Positions 8,546 through 14,082 of a stretch of 19,904 nt of DNA are shown here, in pieces. A model generated the notes under the pieces. The model saw only the letters and a list, made by a program, of their open reading frames with translations. It had not been told where the DNA came from and made no database searches. Origin of the DNA: an uncultured archaeon (GTDB taxonomy: Archaea; Thermoproteota; Nitrososphaeria; Nitrososphaerales; Nitrosopumilaceae); NCBI GenBank assembly GCA_937896495.1, contig CALBNQ010000205.1, positions 1 through 19,904 of the forward strand. The letters run 5' to 3'. Numbering within the stretch: position 1 is the stretch's first letter; each line of letters begins with the position of its first letter. Position numbers and translations under genes: made by a program.

Positions 8546-8558
8546 TTTTTTTAAATAA

Positions 8559-8574
8559 AAATACTTGAGTATTT
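8559..8574. terminator. Hairpin between convergent TRIC-family gene and rpl10
   Basis: AAATAC-TTGA-GTATTT forms a 6-bp stem with a tetraloop, centred in the 58-bp gap between two convergent genes, next to a T-run at 8546-8552. It is plausible as a terminator or mRNA 3' end, but weak. Confidence 0.35.
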
Positions 8575-8603
8575 GACTATTGATGTAAATTGAAAAATTA
8601 AAT

Positions 8604-9470
8604 TTATGCTGGTGTGTAATCTTTTGCTTGACCTGCTACGCCTTTAGCCTGTGCATCTGCTTTCTGCAAAATTTGTTCTTTTGTCTCATTTGTCATAAAT
8701 CCGGACTCAATTGATAGAGAACGAGCATATTGAGATGCTTTTCCTAATATTTGTGAAATATTGTCTGCAGTTATGTATGCTGCTTCAATTGATAATGAAA
8801 CTGCTTCTTGATGTGCTTGTGCAAATTCGTTTCTTATCTTTTCAACATCTATGATCATTTCCGTTTCTGAATACTTTAACCCGTCTTCCAATGCTGAATA
8901 AAGTGAAATTCCTGCTTCTACTGGTTTGATATCTAATTTTCCTAGTAATGCTGCTAGCTTTTCATTTATTGCCTCTCCTTTCTTTACTGGAGTACTATCT
9001 TTTGCAATCCAAATTGTTCCTTGATCTATTTTAGTTGGAATTCCTGCATCTTTGAATTCTGTAAGCATTGGGCCTGGTGCAATTCCTGTATTTTTTGCAG
9101 GAACCACAATATCGATACTTGCAATATCTCCCCCTCTAGCATTCATCATGATTTTGTTTTTTGCAAGAAGAACGTTTAGTTTGAATGGTGACATGTCTGT
9201 AAACATAAACATAACTTGGCCTTTTAACTCGCCAACCATGTCTTTGATACCTGGAATATCTAATTGCTCTAATGCTTTTTGAGCAACTTTATCTTTAATG
9301 CTAACAAATTCTACATCTCCTTTCAGAGTTTTTCTTAATGGTAAGATCTGTGTTGAACGAACTTTACTCATTTTGATAATTGCCATTACTTTGTATTTTT
9401 TTGGGAACTCTTGTAATTGCTTAAACATTTCAGCTTTTCTTTTAGGGTATACTGTTCTATTCTCATGCAT
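8604..9470 (-). CDS. rpl10: Large-subunit ribosomal protein L10 (P0)
   Basis: Base of the ribosomal stalk: it binds 23S rRNA beside L11 and carries L12 dimers. It has 288 residues. Residues 1-100 are the rRNA-binding domain, about 110-185 the archaeal/eukaryotic insertion domain (NARGGDIASIDIVVPA, MLTEFKDAGI), and about 205-280 a helical spine with repeating segments (EAVSLSIEAAYIT, ARSLSIESGFMT) that fit successive L12 dimer sites. The usual acidic tail ending GLxxLFG is absent; the protein stops at AKDYTPA. Its ATG overlaps the end of rpl1 by 8 bp (ATGCATGA), with GAGGTC about 10 bases before the ATG as ribosome-binding site, so it is translated from the rpl1-rpl10 message. Confidence 0.96.
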   Translation of the reverse strand: MHENRTVYPKRKAEMFKQLQEFPKKYKVMAIIKMSKVRSTQILPLRKTLKGDVEFVSIKDKVAQKALEQLDIPGIKDMVGELKGQVMFMFTDMSPFKLNVLLAKNKIMMNARGGDIASIDIVVPAKNTGIAPGPMLTEFKDAGIPTKIDQGTIWIAKDSTPVKKGEAINEKLAALLGKLDIKPVEAGISLYSALEDGLKYSETEMIIDVEKIRNEFAQAHQEAVSLSIEAAYITADNISQILGKASQYARSLSIESGFMTNETKEQILQKADAQAKGVAGQAKDYTPA

Positions 9471-10125
9471 GTTTCTTCTTGACCTCTTGAATTTGTTTAA
9501 TTGGTTTTCCCATTGTTGTTTTTACCATAATTTTTTTAATATTTTTTTCACCGTTTGGTAATTTCTTTTCAATTGCACTGAGAACAACGTGTGCATTAAT
9601 TGCTAAATCATTATCATCCATTGTAACATTTCCGATTTTACATGCAATTGATAGTGATGCTCTTGTTCTAATTTTAATTGATGATCTAAATCTTGCCAAG
9701 AATGCATCAATTGGTGCATTAAATGGAACCGGAGTAGGCATTTTTCCTCTAGGGCCTAAAAGTTGACCTAAAGTTTTACCGACTAGTGGCATTACTTGTG
9801 TATCTGCCAAAAAGAAATCATATTTGTTAATGAATTTTCTAGATTCTCTTTTATTAGTTGCAAATTTGTCTAATTCTTCAGTACCTATTACAGAATCTGC
9901 TTTTGCTTCTTTTGCTTTTAATCCCATGTCTCCCGTGGCTATTATACAGACTGTTGCTGGTGAACTTGTTTTTGGAAGTTGAATTACTTCGTTGATAGCA
10001 AACCCTTTTTTCACATCAATATCTTTGAAATTAACGATCAGTTCCACTGCTTGTGTAAATTTTCTCTCTTTTGTTGCAGTTTTTGCTTCTTTTACCATTT
10101 CAGCAAATTGTGCTTCTGTAATCAT
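9463..10125 (-). CDS. rpl1: Large-subunit ribosomal protein L1
   Basis: Binds helices of the L1 stalk of 23S rRNA and helps release of deacylated tRNA. The 220 residues are normal for archaeal L1. The signature region includes LLGPRGKMPTPVPFNAP (about 126-142) followed by the RSSIKIRTRASLSIACKIG strand. The start ATG at 10125 has a TATA-like TTTTAAGT on the minus strand (10149-10156) about 27 bp upstream, implying a leaderless message. In other archaea and bacteria L1 represses its own operon by binding its mRNA; a site was not identified here. It heads an operon with rpl10. L11, usually upstream of it, is separated by the Lrp-type gene. Confidence 0.96.
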   Translation of the reverse strand: MITEAQFAEMVKEAKTATKERKFTQAVELIVNFKDIDVKKGFAINEVIQLPKTSSPATVCIIATGDMGLKAKEAKADSVIGTEELDKFATNKRESRKFINKYDFFLADTQVMPLVGKTLGQLLGPRGKMPTPVPFNAPIDAFLARFRSSIKIRTRASLSIACKIGNVTMDDNDLAINAHVVLSAIEKKLPNGEKNIKKIMVKTTMGKPIKQIQEVKKKHA

Positions 10126-10255
10126 TACGAATGATTTCGAGATAGCCTACTTAAAATCGTTTAGTGAGTGAAAGTTTGTAGCATGATTTATTTTAAAAAA
10201 ATTACATATTTTTTCTCAATTATTTACAAATCTAATACAAATTTTGCTCAAAAAC

Positions 10256-10264
10256 TACATATAT
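10256..10264 (+). promoter_or_regulatory. TATA box of the Lrp/AsnC regulator gene
   Basis: TACATATAT is centred about 33 bp before ATG 10293 and 24 bp before TTG 10284, so the start site is expected near 10285-10288. Confidence 0.5.
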
Positions 10265-10292
10265 CAATTAATGATTCTCAATTTTGAGTGTT

Positions 10293-10748
10293 ATGCATAG
10301 ATTTGACGATCTTGATATGAAATTGCTTTTTGAATTGACTAATGATGGTTCTATATCTGTCCCTGTTTTATCTCAAAAACTAGGTATCAACGCTTCTGTT
10401 CTTTATAGTAGAATTAAGAGATTAATGAAAAAGAAATTAATTAAAAAATTCACTATTGATATTGATGATTCATTACTTGGAATTGGAGTTAAAGCAAATG
10501 TTGGAATTAATAGGGATCCTAAGTTTAAAGATGTCATCCAAAAGACTTTGATGGAAACAAAAGAAGTTGTATCTATTTCTGAAGTTACTGGAAGATTTGA
10601 CATGCTCATAAAAGTATATGCTAAGAATTTGGAAGCTCTTCATGGAATAGTAATTGATAAAATTGGAAAAATTGAGGGAATCCAAAATACTGAGACTTTT
10701 GTAGAATTACAAAAAACTGACAAAGATCCTGTTTATCTTATTGAATGA
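10293..10748 (+). CDS. Lrp/AsnC family transcriptional regulator
   Basis: DNA-binding regulator of 151 residues from ATG 10293 (three more from an in-frame TTG at 10284). Residues 5-50 form a winged helix-turn-helix opening with DDLDMKLLFEL and including the recognition region SQKLGINASVLYSRIKRL. Residues about 60-140 form the RAM/AsnC effector and oligomerisation domain (VVSISEVTGRFDMLIKV). Lrp/AsnC proteins are dimers or octamers that often sense amino acids and commonly control their own promoters. The gene is alone between divergent rpl1-rpl10 and convergent rpl11. Small palindromes flank its TATA box and could be autoregulatory sites. The targets are unknown. Confidence 0.92.
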   Translation: MHRFDDLDMKLLFELTNDGSISVPVLSQKLGINASVLYSRIKRLMKKKLIKKFTIDIDDSLLGIGVKANVGINRDPKFKDVIQKTLMETKEVVSISEVTGRFDMLIKVYAKNLEALHGIVIDKIGKIEGIQNTETFVELQKTDKDPVYLIE

Positions 10749-10833
10749 TTGTTTAGGTTTTTTACATCTCTCTATAAATTCATGGTTTAAAAAAATCTAT
10801 ATTTATTAGAAAAATTATTTTAAGAGAAATTTC

Positions 10834-11313
10834 TTATTGTAGTTTCTCATCCCACTTACCTTCATTTATTTCGGCAGTGATTTCTTTAGGTGTTTTTCCT
10901 TCAACTTTAACTCCTAATGCCACACATGTACCAATGATGGTTTTTGCAACTGGTTTTAATGATGAAGCATAAGATTTTTCAAGTTTTGTATTTGCTACTT
11001 TGATTATTGAATCCATTGTGACATCCCCTACCCATTCAGTACCTGATGCTCCAGATCCTTTTTGAATTCCTGCTTCCTTCATAATTAATGCTGCAGCTGA
11101 TGGAATACCAATTTCAATTTCGTATTTTTTTGTATCACTATCAACGATTACTGTAACTGGAACTTTCATTCCTTCAAAGTCTTTAGTTTTTTCATTGATT
11201 GACTTGATAACTTCCATGATGTTGACACCAAGTGGACCCAATGCAGGACCTAATGGAGGACCAGCTGATGCTCCTCCTCCCGTTACAAGCGATGATATTT
11301 TTTGTTCTCCCAT
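10834..11313 (-). CDS. rpl11: Large-subunit ribosomal protein L11
   Basis: Binds the GTPase-associated region of 23S rRNA with L10. The 159 residues are typical of archaeal L11. The N-terminal signature ASAGPPLGPALGPLGVN (15-31) is complete, and the C-terminal rRNA-binding domain covers about 70-140. It follows nusG by 35 bp, and a TATA-like TTAAATTT on the minus strand (11335-11343) lies about 26 bp before its ATG. It may therefore have its own leaderless promoter besides read-through from secE-nusG. It converges with the Lrp-type gene across 85 bp containing a T6 run (10758-10763). Confidence 0.97.
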   Translation of the reverse strand: MGEQKISSLVTGGGASAGPPLGPALGPLGVNIMEVIKSINEKTKDFEGMKVPVTVIVDSDTKKYEIEIGIPSAAALIMKEAGIQKGSGASGTEWVGDVTMDSIIKVANTKLEKSYASSLKPVAKTIIGTCVALGVKVEGKTPKEITAEINEGKWDEKLQ

Positions 11314-11334
11314 TAATTTCTCAACTCAAAATGA

Positions 11335-11343
11335 AAATTTAAT
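11335..11343 (-). promoter_or_regulatory. Possible internal promoter for rpl11
   Basis: TTAAATTTT on the minus strand in the nusG-rpl11 gap, centred about 26 bp before the rpl11 ATG. No ribosome-binding site precedes rpl11, which also favours a leaderless start. Confidence 0.4.
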
Positions 11344-11348
11344 CCTTC

Positions 11349-11807
11349 CTAAGCCTCACTTGAAAGTTTAAGATAGTTTGCATCAACTGTCACTGGTAAT
11401 TGATATGCTGCATCCAACAAAACTACTGTAGCTTCTTCTTTTTCAGCATCGATTCTTGTAATTGTTGCCTTCATTCCTTTGAATGGTCCACCTGTAATTT
11501 CTATGACATTATCTACTTCTAATTGTGAAACTGTTGATTTCTTTATTAGATACCCTTCGATATCTTTGAATTCTAATTCTCCTCTTAATTGACCTCGAAT
11601 ATGTCTAACCCCCTCAACTGCCATATATGCATCACTAGGATTAATTGCTTCAACTACGACATATCCTTTGAGATCACTTACCCAAAATACTGATTGAATG
11701 TTAATTTGATTAGCATTAGCTTTTGCTTCTAATAATCTCATAACCACTTTTTCTTGACCTCCAGTGGTTCGAATTGCAAATAAGTGTGATTTTATTTCTT
11801 CAGACAA
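11349..11807 (-). CDS. nusG: Transcription elongation factor NusG/Spt5, archaeal
   Basis: Binds the RNA polymerase clamp with Spt4 and raises processivity; it can couple transcription to ribosomes. It has 152 residues with an NGN domain at about 8-88 (HLFAIRTTGGQEKVVMRLLE near the start; the GVRHIRGQLRG segment near its end) and a KOW domain at about 100-150 (ITGGPFKGMKATITRID). The start is TTG at 11807, two bases after the secE stop, preceded by GGTAGAT, a weak ribosome-binding-like element. secE-nusG-rpl11 is a classical order shared by archaea and bacteria. Confidence 0.95.
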   Translation of the reverse strand: MSEEIKSHLFAIRTTGGQEKVVMRLLEAKANANQINIQSVFWVSDLKGYVVVEAINPSDAYMAVEGVRHIRGQLRGELEFKDIEGYLIKKSTVSQLEVDNVIEITGGPFKGMKATITRIDAEKEEATVVLLDAAYQLPVTVDANYLKLSSEA

Positions 11808-11809
11808 TT

Positions 11810-11983
11810 TTATCTACCAAATGTAATTACCGAAAAGACAAATTGTATAGTAAATCCAATAGCACCGACACCCAAAATTCCCATAATCACCAATCTTAGA
11901 TGTTGTTGATATTCATCTTTGTCAGGTTTTTTAGCCATTTTCATAGTATTGGCCATATTCTTCAAAGTCTGTTTAGGGTTCAT
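11810..11983 (-). CDS. secE: Preprotein translocase subunit SecE (Sec61-gamma type)
   Basis: Very short protein of 57 residues, read directly from the sequence. It has an amphipathic, Lys-rich N-terminal stretch (about 1-24; MNPKQTLKNMANTMKMAKKP) followed by DEYQQHLRLVIMG and a single membrane helix at about 30-53. This is the layout of archaeal SecE/Sec61-gamma, which clamps the SecY channel. The position directly before nusG, with a 2-bp gap, supports the assignment, as secE-nusG is a widely conserved pair. A TATA box on the minus strand (12007-12013) is 27 bp from the ATG, so it is expected to be leaderless. Confidence 0.93.
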   Translation of the reverse strand: MNPKQTLKNMANTMKMAKKPDKDEYQQHLRLVIMGILGVGAIGFTIQFVFSVITFGR

Positions 11984-11992
11984 TGGTGGAAA

Positions 11993-11999
11993 TTAATAA
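11993..11999 (+). promoter_or_regulatory. TATA box of dtdA-ogt
   Basis: TTAATAA is centred 27 bp before the ATG at 12023, implying a leaderless transcript. It lies only 10 bp from the secE coding region. Confidence 0.6.
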
Positions 12000-12006
12000 G
12001 GTGTCC

Positions 12007-12013
12007 TTATATT
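12007..12013 (-). promoter_or_regulatory. TATA box of secE-nusG
   Basis: AATATAA on the minus strand is centred 27 bp before the secE ATG at 11983. It is adjacent to the oppositely oriented dtdA TATA box. Confidence 0.6.
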
Positions 12014-12022
12014 CCTTATCTC

Positions 12023-12799
12023 ATGGAACTGCTAGTTGCGTATCGTGATGATCCTGCAGGTTACAATATGGCAAAATTTCTTTGTAAAAATATGGTTTTA
12101 GATGGAGATATTTTTCATGGGGAATTTTATGATTTGATAATTATTTCGTCTCCTGCAATTTCTGCTGATTGGTTAGATGAAAAATATGATTATGATGGAT
12201 TTGTGTTTTTATCAAAACATGCTGCAGAATCTGGAGTTTTAGCTTTAACTTGTCATAATACTGGAAATTTTTCTGAAGCAAAATTTGGCGGTAATGATAA
12301 AGAAATTGCAATCCCTCATCCTCATATTCAAAAAGCATATTTACAAACTTTGAAGAAAAATCAAGAAAAATTTTCCGAATTTCAAATTACTATTGAAGCC
12401 ACCCATCATGGTCCTACTGCTTTGAAAAAACCCTCTATATTCATTGAAATTGGAACAACTGAAAAACAATGGACTAACAAATCTCTGTGTAATTCTGTTG
12501 CCTCTTTGATTCATCATGTATTATCTAAAACCATCAAAGAAAATCCTGTAGCAATTTGTTTTGGTGGAACTCATTATCCTTCAAAATTCACCAAAGAACT
12601 ACTTAATGGGAAATATGCCCTTGGAACAGTAATCCCAAAACATGGATTAGATGATTTAGATGATGTGTTATTTTCTCAAATAATTTCAAAAAATAAAATG
12701 GCAAAAACTGCTCTTTTAGATTGGGCTGGATTAGGATCAAATAAATCAAAAGTTGTCGATTTTCTTGAATCAACAGATCTTGAGGTAATCAAACTTTGA
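12023..12799 (+). CDS. dtdA: D-aminoacyl-tRNA deacylase, archaeal/plant GEK1 type
   Basis: Zinc-dependent hydrolase that frees tRNA from wrongly attached D-amino acids, a proofreading role in translation. It has 258 residues from the ATG at 12023, opening MELLVAYRDDPAGYNMA, which matches the family's N-terminus. Conserved segments are FLSKHAAESG (about 71-80), the EATHHGPTALKKPSIFIE stretch (about 134-151) and ICFGGTHYPSKFT (about 180-192). The frame is open 123 bp further upstream, but that part overlaps the promoters and antisense secE and is not expected to be translated. The gene overlaps ogt by 4 bp and is divergent from secE. Confidence 0.93.
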   Translation: MELLVAYRDDPAGYNMAKFLCKNMVLDGDIFHGEFYDLIIISSPAISADWLDEKYDYDGFVFLSKHAAESGVLALTCHNTGNFSEAKFGGNDKEIAIPHPHIQKAYLQTLKKNQEKFSEFQITIEATHHGPTALKKPSIFIEIGTTEKQWTNKSLCNSVASLIHHVLSKTIKENPVAICFGGTHYPSKFTKELLNGKYALGTVIPKHGLDDLDDVLFSQIISKNKMAKTALLDWAGLGSNKSKVVDFLESTDLEVIKL

Positions 12800-13095
12800 A
12801 TCTTGATAAAAGAATTTATAAAAAATTACTAAAAGTTCCAAGAGGTTATGTTACAACTTATGGTGAATTATCTAAATCTGTTGGACTAAAAAATGGTCAA
12901 AGACTTGTTGGAAAAATAATGAACAAAAACCCTTACCCTGTAATTATTCCGTGTCATCGAGTTGTATTGTCTACTGGAAAAGTTGGTGGTTATGCATTTG
13001 GTGAGAATGTTAAAACAACAATGCTAAATGATGAAGGAATACAAATTAAAAATGGAAAAATTATTGATTTAAAAAATAAATTTTATAGATTCTAA
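12796..13095 (+). CDS. ogt: Methylated-DNA--protein-cysteine methyltransferase, minimal form
   Basis: Suicide repair protein that takes alkyl groups from O6-alkylguanine onto its own cysteine. Only 99 residues: it consists of the DNA-binding/active-site domain and lacks the N-terminal domain of full-length Ogt/MGMT. The active site IPCHRV is intact (C53), so it is not an Atl-type non-enzymatic relative. The expected arginine finger is R36 (GQRLVGK), and Y22 occupies the usual tyrosine position before GEL. The start TTG overlaps the dtdA stop (TTGA), and GAGGT at 12782-12786 lies 9 bases upstream as ribosome-binding site, which supports this start. Its stop codon overlaps that of the convergent rpl19e. 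Confidence 0.9.
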   Translation: MNLDKRIYKKLLKVPRGYVTTYGELSKSVGLKNGQRLVGKIMNKNPYPVIIPCHRVVLSTGKVGGYAFGENVKTTMLNDEGIQIKNGKIIDLKNKFYRF

Positions 13096-13553
13096 TCTTT
13101 TCTCTTTTCTTTAATTTCTTCCATCAAAGTTCTGAGATGTGCTTTGTTTCTAACTGTATTACCTCCAACTTTTTTATACAATATCCAGAACTCTGGATTT
13201 GTCAAATCTTTTCTATCTTTGGCAATTTTTAACAGTCTTCTTAATGCTCTAACTTTAGCAACATAGACTGTTTTTTTCCCCACTCTTGCACCTTTTCTAC
13301 CTTGTTTGGAACCTTGGGTTGTTCCTCTTTTATTTCTCTGATTTTTCTTGGTTTGTGCTCTACCTCGTGATGTTCCCGTAAATGATTTAATTGTAATTGT
13401 GTTTGCTGTAATTAAACTACGAATACTTTCTCTGGTAATTGCATCTGCAATATCATCTAAATGGTCTGTATCAAATCTAATTCTGTGAACGCCAACACCT
13501 GTGACTCTTGCTGCGAGTCTTTTTTTAGCTTTAAGATTTACTACCACTTGCAC
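13092..13553 (-). CDS. rpl19e: Large-subunit ribosomal protein L19e
   Basis: Archaeal/eukaryotic-specific 50S protein of 153 residues. The globular N-terminal part begins LKAKKRLAARVTGVGVHRIRF-like, the middle is a very basic, disordered segment (about 55-95; RGRAQTKKNQRNKRG), and a long helix follows (about 100-150). The GTG start at 13553 lies inside the end of rpl32e, a 23-bp overlap, so the two are translated from one message. L32e-L19e is the order in the archaeal spc ribosomal-protein operon, here found as an isolated pair. The stop codon shares bases with the stop of ogt on the other strand. Confidence 0.96.
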   Translation of the reverse strand: MQVVVNLKAKKRLAARVTGVGVHRIRFDTDHLDDIADAITRESIRSLITANTITIKSFTGTSRGRAQTKKNQRNKRGTTQGSKQGRKGARVGKKTVYVAKVRALRRLLKIAKDRKDLTNPEFWILYKKVGGNTVRNKAHLRTLMEEIKEKRKD

Positions 13554-13935
13554 TCACTCTTGCATTAAATATTTTGAACTTCTTTTCTATTGCTTTAACG
13601 ACAATCTCTTTTCTTTTTTTAGTACCTACACTATGTCCAAATCTAACGCCATCTTTTTTTGGATCTAATTTTTCTAAATCTGCAATATTGTAAACTAAAT
13701 TATCCGTAAATCCTGATGGGTGTAACCCTTTAGCACTTTTTGGTCCGCCATATCCTACTTTGACAAGACCTGGACGACCTCTACTTTTTTGTTTCCTTTG
13801 ATGATGATCAATACCTTTTGGCTTTCTCCAGTTTGTTTGGAGTCTTACATAACGCCAACTTTCTGGTCTGACAAATTCTGGATTATGTTCTTTAACTTCT
13901 TGTCTCTTTGCAATCAGTTCTTTGTTGATCGTCAT
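13531..13935 (-). CDS. rpl32e: Large-subunit ribosomal protein L32e
   Basis: Archaeal/eukaryotic-specific 50S protein of 134 residues. Diagnostic segments are FVRPESWRYVRLQTNWRKP (21-39), GIDHHQRKQKSRGRPGLVKV (41-60), VGYGGPKSAKGLHPSGF (60-76) and VGTKKRKEIVVKA near the C-terminus. The usual N-terminal extension of some archaeal homologues is short here. A TATA-like TATTTATTTC on the minus strand (13955-13964) is about 25 bp before the ATG, so the message is probably leaderless. It is cotranscribed with rpl19e and divergent from pckA. Confidence 0.96.
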   Translation of the reverse strand: MTINKELIAKRQEVKEHNPEFVRPESWRYVRLQTNWRKPKGIDHHQRKQKSRGRPGLVKVGYGGPKSAKGLHPSGFTDNLVYNIADLEKLDPKKDGVRFGHSVGTKKRKEIVVKAIEKKFKIFNARVSASGSKS

Positions 13936-13954
13936 AAAACAAGTTTTGAATTTT

Positions 13955-13964
13955 GAAATAAATA
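13955..13964 (-). promoter_or_regulatory. TATA box of rpl32e-rpl19e
   Basis: TATTTATTTC on the minus strand, centred about 25 bp before the rpl32e ATG at 13935. Confidence 0.55.
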
Positions 13965-14000
13965 CGTTCCTAGACCAAAAAAATATCTAATAAGAAAGAG

Positions 14001-14008
14001 ATAATAAG
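14001..14008 (+). promoter_or_regulatory. Possible TATA box of the pckA transcript
   Basis: ATAATAAG is centred about 25 bp before the leader ATG at 14029; it shares TAATAAGG with the dtdA promoter. An alternative box, AAATATCT at 13981-13988, would start the RNA near 14011, leaving a short untranslated leader. Confidence 0.4.
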
Positions 14009-14028
14009 GAAATTCAAGGCGGATCGAA

Positions 14029-14082
14029 ATGTTCATGGACAAGCCTGAAATTAGTGCTTTCATTTTTGGTGATGTGTTATAA
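14029..14082 (+). CDS. 17-codon leader ORF coupled to pckA
   Basis: Short frame ATG 14029 to TAA 14080-14082, translating to MFMDKPEISAFIFGDVL. The last base of its stop is the first base of the pckA start (TAATG). The pckA ribosome-binding site GGTGAT (14068-14073) lies inside codons 14-15. A TATA-like box 25 bp before its first ATG suggests that transcription begins at this ORF, so ribosomes entering at the 5' end would translate it first. There is no run of repeated codons as in classical attenuators. It could be a regulatory leader peptide or a device that hands ribosomes to pckA. The peptide itself is not recognised, and translation is inferred only from layout. Confidence 0.4.
   Translation: MFMDKPEISAFIFGDVL
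14068..14073 (+). promoter_or_regulatory. Ribosome-binding site of pckA
   Basis: GGTGAT matches the archaeal anti-Shine-Dalgarno complement and ends 8 bases before the ATG at 14082. This fixes the pckA start and shows that pckA is not leaderless. Confidence 0.7.

Noticed and set aside
10812..10840. AGAAATTTCT palindrome after the rpl11 stop
   Set aside because: It has no loop to form a hairpin and is expected by chance in such AT-rich sequence.
11900..12022. N-terminal extension of dtdA
   Set aside because: The added residues overlap antisense secE and both promoters, and the family N-terminus begins at the ATG at 12023 with correct TATA spacing.
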